NCBI RefSeq assembly: GCF_023273855.1
Contig: NZ_CP096884.1
Coordinates: forward strand, 3,162,001 to 3,226,000
DNA: 64,000 nt
Direction: 5' to 3'
Source of the DNA: Seonamhaeicola sp. ML3
GTDB taxonomy: Bacteria; Bacteroidota; Bacteroidia; Flavobacteriales; Flavobacteriaceae
Numbering within the stretch: position 1 is the first letter of the stretch; every line of letters starts with the position of its first letter. Below are positions 50,881-60,693 of this stretch, piece after piece. Both the position numbers and the translations under genes were made by a program. The notes below the pieces were generated by a model, which saw only the letters and a list, made by a program, of their open reading frames with translations, ran no database searches and was not told the origin of the DNA.

Positions 50881-52320
50881 ATGAAAAAAATTTTAGTTGC
50901 CAATAGAGGTGAAATTGCCATTAGGGTGATGCAAACAGTAAAAAAGATGGGGATTAAAACTGTTGCTGTTTACTCAACTGTCGATAGGAATGCACCTCAT
51001 GTAAAATTTGCAGATGAAGCTGTATGTATTGGGGAAGCCCCTTCAAACGAATCGTATTTAAGAGCCGATAAAATCATTGAAGTTGCCAAAAAACTACATG
51101 TTGACGGTATTCATCCAGGGTATGGTTTTCTTAGTGAAAATGCCGATTTTGCTGAACTTACAGAACAAAACAACATTATCTTTATAGGTCCGGGTTCTGA
51201 AGCTATAAAAATCATGGGCAGCAAATTGGCGGCCAAAGACGCTGTGAAGGCTTACAATATCCCTATGGTTCCTGGAGTTGATAAAGCCATAACCGATGTT
51301 AACAAAGCTACACGTATTGCTAAAGATATAGGGTTTCCCATTTTAATAAAAGCCTCGGCAGGTGGCGGTGGAAAAGGCATGCGTATTGTTGAAAAAGAGA
51401 GTGATTTAGAGTCTCAAATGCAACGCGCCATTAGCGAGGCAACTTCTGCATTTGGTGATGGATCTGTTTTTATTGAAAAATATGTCACCTCACCTAGACA
51501 TATTGAAATTCAAGTCATGGCAGACAAGCATGGTAATATACTCCATTTCTTTGAACGAGAATGTAGCATACAAAGAAGGCATCAAAAGGTGGTTGAAGAA
51601 GCACCTTCTTCGGTTTTATCTCCTGCATTAAGAGCTAAAATGGGAGAAGCTGCAGTAAAAGTTGCTAAATCGTGCAATTATGTTGGGGCTGGAACCGTTG
51701 AATTTTTAATCGATGCGGATCATAATTTCTATTTTCTGGAAATGAATACGCGTCTACAAGTTGAACACCCCGTTACCGAATTAATCACAGGAGTTGATCT
51801 GGTGGAGCTCCAGATACGTGTTGCACGGGGTGAAAAACTTCAAATAAGGCAAGAAGATTTAAGCATAAAAGGCCACGCGCTTGAACTGCGGGTTTATGCC
51901 GAAGACCCTGTAAACGATTTCCTTCCAAGTGTTGGCAAACTAAGCACATACAAAATCCCTGTTGGTAGTGGTATTCGTGTTGATAATGGTTTTGAAGAGG
52001 GCATGGATATACCCATTTATTACGATCCTATGATTTCTAAACTAATCACTTACGGAAAAACGCGAGAAGAAGCCATTCTACTTATGATAAAAGCCATAGA
52101 AGATTACCAAATTGAAGGGGTTCAAACCACCCTAGCCTTTGGTAAATTTGTTTGTGAACATGAAGCATTCCGTTCAGGAAACTTCGATACACACTTTGTT
52201 AAGAAGTATTTTTCACCGAAAGCTTTACATCAAAAAAGTGAGTATGAAGCTGAGATTGCAGCTTTAATTGCTTTGAAACAGTACCTGTCTGACCAAAAAC
52301 TTTTAAGATTACCAAACTAA
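50881..52320 (+). CDS. Biotin carboxylase subunit of acyl-CoA carboxylase
   Basis: This 479-residue ATP-grasp enzyme carboxylates the biotin of the carrier protein with bicarbonate. It has the N-terminal VANRGEIAIRV, the glycine-rich ATP loop KASAGGGGKGMRIV, ERECSIQRRHQKVVEEAPS, and EMNTRLQVEHPVTE with the catalytic residues. It has no fused carrier domain; the carrier is the preceding gene. Its short C-terminal tail (SDQKLLRLPN) is typical. The operon context favours propionyl-CoA carboxylase over the fatty-acid-synthesis AccC. Confidence 0.93.
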   Translation: MKKILVANRGEIAIRVMQTVKKMGIKTVAVYSTVDRNAPHVKFADEAVCIGEAPSNESYLRADKIIEVAKKLHVDGIHPGYGFLSENADFAELTEQNNIIFIGPGSEAIKIMGSKLAAKDAVKAYNIPMVPGVDKAITDVNKATRIAKDIGFPILIKASAGGGGKGMRIVEKESDLESQMQRAISEATSAFGDGSVFIEKYVTSPRHIEIQVMADKHGNILHFFERECSIQRRHQKVVEEAPSSVLSPALRAKMGEAAVKVAKSCNYVGAGTVEFLIDADHNFYFLEMNTRLQVEHPVTELITGVDLVELQIRVARGEKLQIRQEDLSIKGHALELRVYAEDPVNDFLPSVGKLSTYKIPVGSGIRVDNGFEEGMDIPIYYDPMISKLITYGKTREEAILLMIKAIEDYQIEGVQTTLAFGKFVCEHEAFRSGNFDTHFVKKYFSPKALHQKSEYEAEIAALIALKQYLSDQKLLRLPN

Positions 52321-52326
52321 ACACCT

Positions 52327-53868
52327 ATGGACTCTAGAATAAAAAAACTTAACGAACGCTTAGCATTGGCACACTTAGGAGGTGGCCAAAAGCGCATAGA
52401 TAAACAACATGCCAAGAAAAAGCTAACTGCAAGGGAGCGTATTGCGTACTTAATGGACGAGGGCTCTTTTGAAGAAATTGGAGCACTGGTTACGCACAGA
52501 ACTACCGATTTTGGTATGGATAAAGAAATATATTTTGGTGACGGTGTTGTTACTGGCTACGGCACTATAAATGGTCGCTTGGTTTATGTATATGCACAAG
52601 ATTTCACCGTATTTGGTGGTGCCCTATCTGAAACCCATGCCGAAAAGATTTGTAAGATTATGGACCTAGCCGTTAAGGTTGGAGCACCAATTATAGGCTT
52701 AAACGACTCTGGGGGTGCGCGCATTCAAGAAGGCGTAAAATCACTTGGAGGTTATGCCGATATTTTTTATCGAAATGTACAAGCTTCTGGAGTAGTCCCG
52801 CAAATCTCTGCCATTATGGGCCCTTGTGCCGGGGGCGCTGTATATTCTCCAGCTATGACCGATTTTACTATCATGGTAGAAAACACCAGCTACATGTTCG
52901 TTACCGGGCCAAATGTGGTAAAGACCGTAACAAACGAAGAAGTAAGTAGCGAAACTCTGGGGGGTGCCCATACACATGCTTCTAAATCGGGAGTGGCGCA
53001 TAAAACCTCAGCAAATGATATTGAATGCCTCGAAGACCTTAAAAAACTACTCCATTATCTGCCCCAAAACAATACAGAAACGGCCAATACGTTAGATTTT
53101 ACGCCACAAGATGAAATAAGAGACGTCCTCTCCGGGATTGTTCCTAGCATCCCCAACAAGCCTTATGATATGCATGAGGTAATATCTGGCATTATAGATG
53201 TTGATTCCTTTTATGAAATCCATAAAGATTATGCTGAAAATATTATTGTTGGCTTTGCGCGATTAGGAGGAAGAAGCGTTGGAATTATTGCCAATCAACC
53301 TCTATTTTTAGCTGGTGTTTTAGATGTCAACAGCTCAAAAAAAGCAGCCAGATTTACGCGCTTCTGTGATTGTTTCAATATTCCCCTCCTCGTCTTGGTT
53401 GATGTACCAGGTTTTTTACCCGGAACCGACCAAGAATGGAACGGTATTATAATTCACGGAGCCAAACTCCTTTATGCTTTAAGTGAAGCCACCGTGCCTC
53501 GAGTTACTGTAATTACAAGAAAAGCTTATGGTGGCGCTTACGATGTGATGAATTCTAAACATATTGGTGCCGATATAAACTTTGCTTGGCCAGGAGCAGA
53601 AATAGCCGTAATGGGTGCTAAAGGTGCTAGTGAAATTATTTTTAAGCGAGAGATAGCAGCTTCTGAAAATCCGGAAGAAAAACTAGCAGAAAAAGAGGCC
53701 GAATACGCTGAAAAATTTGCAAATCCTTATCGTGCTGCCAGACGCGGTTTCATTGACGAAGTCATTCTTCCAAAAAATACCAGAAGGAAATTGATAAAAG
53801 CATTTTCTATGTTAGAGAAGAAAGAAGTAAAGGTACCTAAACGAAAACATGGTAATATTCCTTTATAA
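52327..53868 (+). CDS. Carboxyltransferase subunit of propionyl-CoA (acyl-CoA) carboxylase
   Basis: This 513-residue beta-type carboxyltransferase fuses both halves of the crotonase-like active site: [15 protein letters not shown] and [12 protein letters not shown] in the first, then [13 protein letters not shown] and [14 protein letters not shown] with [13 protein letters not shown] in the second. It matches PccB in length. With biotin carrier and biotin carboxylase it converts propionyl-CoA to methylmalonyl-CoA; the mutase and epimerase are not in the window. A terminator follows 4 bp after the stop. Confidence 0.93.
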   Translation: MDSRIKKLNERLALAHLGGGQKRIDKQHAKKKLTARERIAYLMDEGSFEEIGALVTHRTTDFGMDKEIYFGDGVVTGYGTINGRLVYVYAQDFTVFGGALSETHAEKICKIMDLAVKVGAPIIGLNDSGGARIQEGVKSLGGYADIFYRNVQASGVVPQISAIMGPCAGGAVYSPAMTDFTIMVENTSYMFVTGPNVVKTVTNEEVSSETLGGAHTHASKSGVAHKTSANDIECLEDLKKLLHYLPQNNTETANTLDFTPQDEIRDVLSGIVPSIPNKPYDMHEVISGIIDVDSFYEIHKDYAENIIVGFARLGGRSVGIIANQPLFLAGVLDVNSSKKAARFTRFCDCFNIPLLVLVDVPGFLPGTDQEWNGIIIHGAKLLYALSEATVPRVTVITRKAYGGAYDVMNSKHIGADINFAWPGAEIAVMGAKGASEIIFKREIAASENPEEKLAEKEAEYAEKFANPYRAARRGFIDEVILPKNTRRKLIKAFSMLEKKEVKVPKRKHGNIPL

Positions 53869-53870
53869 GT

Positions 53871-53904
53871 AAAAAGGAGGCTCCCTAACTAGCCTCCTTT
53901 TTTG
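53871..53904 (+). terminator. Terminator of the acyl-CoA carboxylase operon
   Basis: AAAGGAGGCT (53873-53882) pairs with AGCCTCCTTT (53891-53900) across an 8-nt loop, followed by TTTG. Confidence 0.88.
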
Positions 53905-54189
53905 TTTTAATTAATTCCTCTAAACTTTTTCTTCTGAATAATAGTTTAGTTTCATTAATTAGCTCTTAGAACCATGTTTTTAAACAAATTTTCATTAAGA
54001 AATTTTGCCCAACCAAAAAACAGGTTGAAAAAGCTTTTGAGAGATATTGATGTTGATCAATAGCTTCTTCAAATATCTTAAACTATTGCCAAAATGTTGA
54101 AAAATTCACTACGCATTTATTACGCACGCATAATATTTGCTAATTTTTTAATAAAATTTCATAAAAAATAACAAAAACCAATGGCTAAC
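53905..54189. other. Gap of about 285 bp without a convincing gene
   Basis: After the carboxylase terminator the DNA is AT-rich. A 29-codon frame (53974-54063) was seen but lacks a ribosome site or family match. The 3' end of the TPR-HTH gene lies at its right edge. No repeats or RNA folds were noted. Confidence 0.5.
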
Positions 54190-55776
54190 TTAATCTGGAA
54201 AAGTAGATTTTAAAAACTCATAAAGTGATATGTTTTCCTTGTGAAAGTTTAGCTTTTTTGTAATTCTATAGCGCTTACTTTCTACAGCTCTTACTGTAGT
54301 ATTTAGGAATAAAGCGATTTCTTTATTCTTAAAGCCAATGTAGATGTGATAACATATAATTATCTCAGAATCATTTAATTGAGGATACATTTCTTTAAGA
54401 ATATTGAAAAAGTTAATATTAAAATCGTTGACTAAATCTAGATGATTATTGCTTTCGTCTAATATTGTGGATGAATTTAAATGCAAGTCTCTGTAAAACT
54501 CCTTTATCATGTCCTTTTGGACAGAAACATCGTGTACATTGGAAATCATTTTTACTTTATTCTTCATGTTACCAATGTAATCCTCCAAACCTTGAACTTT
54601 TACCGTAAGTTTCTCGTGAGTAGATTTTAAATGAGAGAGGTTTCGGTTCTCAACATCTAAGTAATGTAACTTGAGTTTTTGTTTTCTGTAATAAATCAAA
54701 TACAATGAACTAATAACCAATAAAACACCAAAAACTACAATACCAAAAAGTCGGAAAAAATACTTTTTCTCACTTTCCACAGTCAGTTCCGATTCTGTCT
54801 CCAATAGAGCCTTATTGATATGAAGGCTTGAATCCAGCATGTATTTAAACATATTATCTTCATACTGGCCAAGTGAATCTAAATAAGCTTTAGATTTTTC
54901 TAAATCTCCCATATTGGAAAAAACATCAGCGTAAGCCCCCAAATATTTCCTAACGGTGACTTCGCTCATATCAAATCGTTTTTTCGATGCTTCAGAAAGA
55001 TGATATAATGCCTTATCGTTCTGATTTTTTTTAATATAAACTTTTGCAAACAATGTATTCAAACTAACCTCGAAAGCATTGAAGTTGTAACTTGACAGCT
55101 TGCTATTCCCCTCTAAGCTTTTGAATTCTTTAAAGCGTATCTTAGCATTATCTAGATCGTTTAATTTTAAATAATTATTTGTAAGCATATAAAGACCAAA
55201 AAGATAGTAGTATGGGTCATCCTCTATACTCTTATAGCTTTCTATACTTTTAAGCAACAAATCAATACTAGCTTCATGTTCACCATCCATGAGCTTAGCA
55301 TACATTTTCCATTGCTCAACCTCAAGTACCCCATTTTCATAATCACATAATTCGTAATATGTTTTGGCTTTTTCAAGGTAAGCAAAAGCAAGAGAATCTA
55401 GTTTTGCAGAATACAAGATTGAAAATAACTCAGAACAAGAAAACCCTGCTGTTCTGTTGTTTTCTTCCTTATTGGCATATTTTAGTGCTAAAATATAACT
55501 ATTATATTTTCCAGTAGGCTCATTTAAACCGTCATGTATTAGAGCTTTCAACACATAATATCTGGATAAATACCCTTCTATATGATTTTCAACGGGTTTC
55601 GGAATGGAATCCAAAAAAACAAGAGCCTTATTTTCACTGTATTTAACATTAATATAATAATCGGCTGAATCTAAAAAACGAGAATATTCATCTTGGGCTT
55701 GTAATAAACCAAATGATAGGAAACTAAAAACTACCAGTCCTTTTATTTTTAAATTGTTTTTGAGAGAATGAAACAA
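54190..55776 (-). CDS. TPR-domain membrane-anchored LuxR-type transcription regulator
   Basis: This 528-residue protein has a signal-like N-terminus and five to seven degenerate tetratricopeptide repeats in residues 30-330. One membrane helix follows (about 337-358, FGIVVFGVLLVISSLYLIYY), then a coiled coil, and a C-terminal HTH of the LuxR/GerE type (DSEIIICYHIYIGFKNKEIALFLN, RAVESKRYRITKKL). The TPRs are periplasmic and the HTH cytoplasmic, so it is a one-component transmembrane regulator of a class common in Bacteroidota. Ligand and targets are unknown. Confidence 0.85.
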   Translation of the reverse strand: MFHSLKNNLKIKGLVVFSFLSFGLLQAQDEYSRFLDSADYYINVKYSENKALVFLDSIPKPVENHIEGYLSRYYVLKALIHDGLNEPTGKYNSYILALKYANKEENNRTAGFSCSELFSILYSAKLDSLAFAYLEKAKTYYELCDYENGVLEVEQWKMYAKLMDGEHEASIDLLLKSIESYKSIEDDPYYYLFGLYMLTNNYLKLNDLDNAKIRFKEFKSLEGNSKLSSYNFNAFEVSLNTLFAKVYIKKNQNDKALYHLSEASKKRFDMSEVTVRKYLGAYADVFSNMGDLEKSKAYLDSLGQYEDNMFKYMLDSSLHINKALLETESELTVESEKKYFFRLFGIVVFGVLLVISSLYLIYYRKQKLKLHYLDVENRNLSHLKSTHEKLTVKVQGLEDYIGNMKNKVKMISNVHDVSVQKDMIKEFYRDLHLNSSTILDESNNHLDLVNDFNINFFNILKEMYPQLNDSEIIICYHIYIGFKNKEIALFLNTTVRAVESKRYRITKKLNFHKENISLYEFLKSTFPD

Positions 55777-55951
55777 AATAATGTAATAGGATTAATTAAT
55801 AAAATGTCTAATAACGTAGGGGTAGATTTACGCGAAAATATTAATTACTTGACAAAAAACAATTTTTATAGAAAAAATAGTGCATTTTCATCGAAAAAGG
55901 TAATACTACACTTACATTAAAATATATGTCGCAAAACACAACTGAAATTTA

Positions 55952-55979
55952 CAAAAAAAGTGCTCTTTTCAGAGCACCT
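55952..55979 (-). terminator. Terminator of the second YceI gene
   Basis: On the minus strand GTGCTC (55977-55972) pairs with GAGCAC (55965-55960), followed by a T-run. It lies 30 bp past the YceI stop. Confidence 0.85.
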
Positions 55980-56007
55980 TTTACTATTAATCTATTTAGG
56001 TTTGAGT

Positions 56008-56583
56008 TTAGAACTCTAAATCGGATACTAAATCGAATTCGTCATAGATAACCTTATCTTGCAAATTATCGAAAAAGCTGGCTGAGCCATATCTTACATC
56101 GTATTTTGATCTGTCAATCTTTATATTGGCTGTAGCTTTGTTGCCGTATATAGACATATCGAAAGTAACTGGGTTAGTTTTTCCTTTGATAGTAAGATCA
56201 CCAGTAACTTTATAAGAATTTTTACCAGAAGCCTCTACACTAGTAAAGATTAAGTTAGCTGTTGGGTACTTTTCAACACCAAAAAAATCATCAGACTTTA
56301 AATGCCCATCTAATTTATTTTTCCAGTTACCTTCTAAATCTGTGGTATTGATAGAGGTCATATCAATCACGAACTCCCCGCCTACTAATTTATCAGCTTC
56401 GAAAGTTAAGGATCCAGACTTTATAGCAATAGTTCCCTCGTGTGAACCAGTAACTTTGTATCCTTTCCAGACTACTTTACTTGATTCTGTTTTAATTGCT
56501 TTTTTCTCTTCATTTAAAGTAGTAAAAGAAAACGTTACGAAAGCTAGTGCAACGATAGCAGTTTTTTTAATTATGTTTTTCAT
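56008..56583 (-). CDS. YceI family periplasmic protein
   Basis: This 191-residue protein has a signal peptide (about 1-23) and a full YceI domain: SSKVVWKGYKVTGSHEGTI, the canonical HLKSDDFFGVEKYPTANLIF, DLTIKGKTNPVTFDMSI and the terminal EFDLVSDLEF strand. It is closer to the classical YceI sequence than the gene at 49531-50127. YceI barrels bind isoprenoid lipids. It has its own terminator, so it is monocistronic; the Crp-family gene lies upstream on the same strand. Confidence 0.9.
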   Translation of the reverse strand: MKNIIKKTAIVALAFVTFSFTTLNEEKKAIKTESSKVVWKGYKVTGSHEGTIAIKSGSLTFEADKLVGGEFVIDMTSINTTDLEGNWKNKLDGHLKSDDFFGVEKYPTANLIFTSVEASGKNSYKVTGDLTIKGKTNPVTFDMSIYGNKATANIKIDRSKYDVRYGSASFFDNLQDKVIYDEFDLVSDLEF

Positions 56584-56679
56584 TTCTATATGGTTTTAAA
56601 TAATTGACGTAACAAAGATCGGCAACTTACACGATTCTAAAAATAATGTAGTTTATTAATTAATGTTAATCTAGTTTAA

Positions 56680-57270
56680 CTAAGTCATTGCCAGTTTACG
56701 CTTTATTTTGCTCAAAAACTCTTTGGTTATACCCAAATAAGACGCCACCATATATTGTGGTACGCGCTGTTCTATGTTCGGGTATTGCGTTCTAAAATGC
56801 AAATATTGCTCTTTGGCCGTTAAGCTAAAATTTCTAGCAATGCGTTTTTGTGAAGATACCAGAGCGCGTTCTAGCATAATCCTAAAAAGGCGCTCTAGTT
56901 TAGGAATTGTTTGTAATAATTGTTCTTGAGTATGGTATGGAAACTGAATAACCTCTGTGGGCTCCAAGCATTGAACGTTATAATCGGCAGGAGTTTGGGT
57001 TATAAAACTTCCTATGTCTGATGTCCACCAATCCTCAATAGCAAATAATATGATGTGTTCCAAACCTTTATCATCCACATAAAACGTTCTTGTACACCCA
57101 GAAACAACAAAACTACTGTATTTGCACACATCTCCCTGTTGCACTATGTAATGCCCCTTAAGATACTTTCTATATTGAACTACAGAAAGTAAGATAGCTT
57201 CTTCCTCTTCGGTTAAGGTGACATGCTTTCTTATATATTGTAACAACGGGATTCCTTCTTGTCTTGTCAA
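56680..57270 (-). CDS. Crp/Fnr family transcription regulator
   Basis: This 196-residue protein has an N-terminal cyclic-nucleotide-binding-like barrel (about 15-115; YKLKGHYIV-type strands, FVVSGCTRTFYVDDKG) and a C-terminal winged helix whose recognition region reads QYMVASYLGITKEFLSKIKR. The FNR cysteine cluster is absent and there is no cAMP-type phosphate cassette, so the ligand is unclear. Similar Bacteroidota proteins regulate nearby oxidative or metabolic genes. The DinB gene lies 47 bp upstream on the same strand, so the two may be co-transcribed. Confidence 0.85.
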   Translation of the reverse strand: MTRQEGIPLLQYIRKHVTLTEEEEAILLSVVQYRKYLKGHYIVQQGDVCKYSSFVVSGCTRTFYVDDKGLEHIILFAIEDWWTSDIGSFITQTPADYNVQCLEPTEVIQFPYHTQEQLLQTIPKLERLFRIMLERALVSSQKRIARNFSLTAKEQYLHFRTQYPNIEQRVPQYMVASYLGITKEFLSKIKRKLAMT

Positions 57271-57317
57271 TTTCTTTTTAATTTTTTAACTCTTAATTTG
57301 TAAAATGACTTGATTAA

Positions 57318-57836
57318 TCACAAATAACGTTCATTAATTACCTTAATATGCCACAGATAATGCCCCAATATAATGAATGCAGCTGCTCTGGCCGACATAT
57401 TATCTCCATTAGCTATTCCAATCGCTTTTAAATCACTATCGGCTAAACTCTTTAAGAGTACAATAAAACTATCCCTAACAGTCTTAAATTCTTCTATTAA
57501 TAATCCAATTGTTTTTGAGTTTGCTCGAGATGGCTTAATATACTCATCTTGTTCAAACCCTGGTATTGGTGTTTTATCATGTCGAGCAATATGAAAACAC
57601 CTAAACTGAAATACGCGTTCGGTATCAATGAGATGTTGCAAGACTTCTTTAATAGTCCATTTGCCTTCTTGATAACTATAATTTAATTTGTCTTCAGCAA
57701 TAGACTCAAAAAACCTGATAACTTCCTGTGCCTGATTCCTAAATCCTTCTGCCAAAGTGGTTTCCTCAGGCACTAAGTCGAGATATCGACTGTAGAAAGC
57801 ATTATATTCTGATACTTTAAGCTGATTTTTATTCAT
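57318..57836 (-). CDS. DinB family protein
   Basis: This 172-residue four-helix metal-binding protein has the likely His triad in WTIKEVLQHLIDTERVF and GHYLWHIKVI, as in DinB/YfiT-like hydrolases and thiol transferases. It has no signal peptide. The substrate is unknown. It probably forms a two-gene unit with the Crp-family regulator. Confidence 0.87.
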   Translation of the reverse strand: MNKNQLKVSEYNAFYSRYLDLVPEETTLAEGFRNQAQEVIRFFESIAEDKLNYSYQEGKWTIKEVLQHLIDTERVFQFRCFHIARHDKTPIPGFEQDEYIKPSRANSKTIGLLIEEFKTVRDSFIVLLKSLADSDLKAIGIANGDNMSARAAAFIILGHYLWHIKVINERYL

Positions 57837-57976
57837 AATCTGTATAAAATATTATTGCTAAAGATACTATTTATTGGGTGTAACATTCGTTATATATTCG
57901 TTAATAATTTCTTTTTCCTTCCTAGCCATTTCACTAATTTTAGAGCCTAAATTAATCTCATTTAAACTAAATACGC

Positions 57977-58594
57977 ATGAAAATTATAGGTATTGGAAAA
58001 AACTATGTTAGCGATAAAAATGAAATAGCCGATTTAAAGGATGGGCACCAATTAATATTTCTTAAAGCCGATAGTACATTAGTTACAGGAAATAAAGATG
58101 TAGAATACCCCGCTCACCTCTCTAATGAAGTGGTTTACGAAGTAGAATTATTAGTTAAAATTGGTAAAACTGCAAAAAATATTACTAAAGAAGATGCTGC
58201 TAACTACATAAGTGAAATCGCCGTTGGTATTGACTATACAGCAAAAGACATGTTAAATGATAGCAGAGATAAAAAATGGCCTTGGGCTTTAGCTAAAAGC
58301 TTTGATGGGGCTTCTCCTATTTCTGATTTTAAACCTATTTCTGATTTTCCAGATCTTGATAATATTAATTTCGACCTAAAGATAAACGGTGTTCCTACTC
58401 AAACTGGAAATACGAGTTTTATGATTTATAATTTTAGTGAAATTATTGCTTATGTATCGCGAGTTATGACTTTAAATCCGGGTGATTTAATTTTTACTGG
58501 AACACCAGCCGATGGTATTGGCCTAATTAATAAAGGTGACCACTTAGAGGCTTCAATAGAGGGTGAATTATTATTGGATTTTAAAACGATATAA
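57977..58594 (+). CDS. Fumarylacetoacetate hydrolase family protein
   Basis: This 205-residue protein has the FAH catalytic-domain pattern: HLSNEVVYEVELLVKIG supplies metal-ligand Glu residues, AVGIDYTAKDM, RDKKWPWALAKSFDGASP, and the C-terminal GDLIFTGTPADGIG. The short single-domain form often acts as acylpyruvate hydrolase or oxaloacetate decarboxylase/tautomerase; which of these cannot be told. It is followed by an exceptionally long terminator and convergent acs. Confidence 0.88.
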   Translation: MKIIGIGKNYVSDKNEIADLKDGHQLIFLKADSTLVTGNKDVEYPAHLSNEVVYEVELLVKIGKTAKNITKEDAANYISEIAVGIDYTAKDMLNDSRDKKWPWALAKSFDGASPISDFKPISDFPDLDNINFDLKINGVPTQTGNTSFMIYNFSEIIAYVSRVMTLNPGDLIFTGTPADGIGLINKGDHLEASIEGELLLDFKTI

Positions 58595-58610
58595 TTATAA
58601 TCTAACAGGT

Positions 58611-58666
58611 AAACAAAAAGCTACCAATATGGTAGCTTTTTGTTTTTGTAGTTTTTGTAGTTTTTG
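58611..58666. terminator. Bidirectional terminator followed by a short tandem repeat
   Basis: A perfect 15-bp stem (58611-58625 with 58631-58645) encloses a 5-nt loop. After it GTAGTTTTT-like units repeat three times (about 58641-58666), extending the T-rich tail. It serves both the FAH gene and acs. Confidence 0.88.
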
Positions 58667-58676
58667 TAATGACTAT

Positions 58677-60584
58677 TTAAAGAACATTATCCATTATATC
58701 TTGAACCACCTCTGGATTTAACAAGGTACTTGTATCACCAAGGTTACTTGTATCCTTATGAGCTATTTTTCTAAGAATACGTCTCATAATCTTACCTGAT
58801 CTTGTTTTTGGAAGCCCACTTGTAAACTGAATTTTATCTAATTTAGCTATAGGCCCTATGTGTTCTGTTATGATTTGATTTATCTCATTTCTGAGGTTAT
58901 TATGATCCCTGCTCTCTCCTGTATCTTTCAAGATAACATAACCATATAGTGCATTACCTTTCACATCATGCGGGAATCCAACAATAGCAGATTCGGCTAC
59001 GGCAGGGTGCTCATTTACAGCATCCTCAATTGGTGCTGTGCCTAAATTATGACCCGAAACTATAATTACATCATCTACCCTACCTGTTATCCTGTAATAA
59101 CCAACCTCATCTCTTAAGGCCCCATCACCTGTAAAGTATTTATTTTCAAATGCTGAAAAATAAGTATCCTTATAGCGCCCATGATTGCCCCAAATGGTTC
59201 TCGCCATACTCGGCCATGGGAATTTCACACATAATCGCCCATCTACTTGGTTGCCCTTAATTTCTTCTCCATTTTCATCCATTAATGCAGGTTGAATACC
59301 AATAAAAGGTAAAGTAGCATAGGTTGGTTTCGTAGGAGTTACAAACGGAATTGGCGTAATCATAATACCTCCTGTTTCAGTTTGCCACCATGTATCCACA
59401 ATAGGACTCTTCTTTTTGCCGATATTATCATTATACCAATGCCAGGCCTCTTCATTTATTGGTTCTCCAACAGAGCCCAGTGTTTTTAAAGACGATAAAT
59501 CATATTTCTCTACCAGTTCCGAACCTTGTTTTGCTAAAGCTCGAATAGCTGTGGGTGCCGTGTAGAATTGATTTATTTTATGTTTTTCTACAATCTCCCA
59601 GAAACGTCCGAAATCTGGATAGCTCGGCACACCTTCAAACATTACGGTGGTTGCTCCATTGGCTAATGGCCCGTATACAATGTAACTGTGTCCTGTTATC
59701 CAACCAATATCGGCAGTACACCAGTAAATATCATTCTCGCGGTATTGAAAGACATTCTTAAAAGTATAGGCCGTATAAACCATATAACCTGCTGTAGTGT
59801 GTACCATACCTTTAGGCATTCCTGTAGAGCCAGATGTGTAAAGAATAAATAGCGGGTCTTCGGCATTCATAACCTCTGCTTTACAATTTGGCGAAGCTTC
59901 ATCCAAAAGAGGCTGTAACCATTGATCACGACCAGCTTCCATATGAATATCTGTTTCAATACGTTTGGCAACTAAAACAGTTTCAACACAAGAACAATCA
60001 TTTAAAGCTTCATCAACAATGCCCTTTAAATCGATGGTTTTAGCACCACGGTAAGACCCGTCGCTGGTAATCACCATTTTACATTCAGAATCGTTTATTC
60101 TTGTGGATAATGCTGTTGATGAAAACCCAGCAAATACAACCGAATGGATAGCTCCTATTCTAGCACATGCCAATACAGAAATTGCTAGCTCGGGAATCAT
60201 GGGTAAATAAACACAAACCCTGTCTCCTTTTCTAATGCCTTGCGATTTTAGTACATTGGCAAACTTATTAACACGCTCAGAAAGTTGATTATAAGTAATA
60301 CTTTCGGCAGTTTCGTTCGGATTATTCGGTTCAAACAAGATAGCTGTTTTTTCTCCTCTTGTTGCTAAATGCCTGTCAATGCAATTTTCAGTAATATTCA
60401 ATTGAGCACCTTCAAACCACTTAACTTCTGGTTTTGAAAAATCCCAACTTAAAACCTTGTCCCACTTTTTACGCCACATAAAATGCTCTTCGGCTATTTC
60501 TTCCCAAAAATTTTCGGGTTCCCTAACCGATTTTCTATAGACTTGATAATATTCCTCTAAATGCTTTATGTGGTAATTACTCAT
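58677..60584 (-). CDS. acs: Acetyl-CoA synthetase (AMP-forming)
   Basis: This 635-residue enzyme activates acetate to acetyl-CoA. The phosphate loop YTSGSTGMPKGM, adenine motif WWQTETGG and the C-terminal domain with SGHNLGTAP are present. The regulatory/catalytic lysine Lys598 lies in TRSGKIMRRILRKI, the acetylation site of Acs proteins. Its length fits the family (about 635-650). The acetate-type sodium symporter gene lies nearby on the same strand; the two probably act together in acetate uptake. Two plus-strand genes separate them. Confidence 0.96.
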   Translation of the reverse strand: MSNYHIKHLEEYYQVYRKSVREPENFWEEIAEEHFMWRKKWDKVLSWDFSKPEVKWFEGAQLNITENCIDRHLATRGEKTAILFEPNNPNETAESITYNQLSERVNKFANVLKSQGIRKGDRVCVYLPMIPELAISVLACARIGAIHSVVFAGFSSTALSTRINDSECKMVITSDGSYRGAKTIDLKGIVDEALNDCSCVETVLVAKRIETDIHMEAGRDQWLQPLLDEASPNCKAEVMNAEDPLFILYTSGSTGMPKGMVHTTAGYMVYTAYTFKNVFQYRENDIYWCTADIGWITGHSYIVYGPLANGATTVMFEGVPSYPDFGRFWEIVEKHKINQFYTAPTAIRALAKQGSELVEKYDLSSLKTLGSVGEPINEEAWHWYNDNIGKKKSPIVDTWWQTETGGIMITPIPFVTPTKPTYATLPFIGIQPALMDENGEEIKGNQVDGRLCVKFPWPSMARTIWGNHGRYKDTYFSAFENKYFTGDGALRDEVGYYRITGRVDDVIIVSGHNLGTAPIEDAVNEHPAVAESAIVGFPHDVKGNALYGYVILKDTGESRDHNNLRNEINQIITEHIGPIAKLDKIQFTSGLPKTRSGKIMRRILRKIAHKDTSNLGDTSTLLNPEVVQDIMDNVL

Positions 60585-60693
60585 GTTTAGTTGTTTTATT
60601 ATGGTTGTCTAAAATAAACAATTCAAGTAAAAATCATATACCTTGAACCCTAACTTTAAATTTTTAAGCCTATATTTAGTTACATCTTTTTTT

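Noticed and set aside
53974-54063. 29-codon frame with a basic C-terminal part
   Set aside because: No clear ribosome site, promoter or family resemblance; such short frames are expected by chance.
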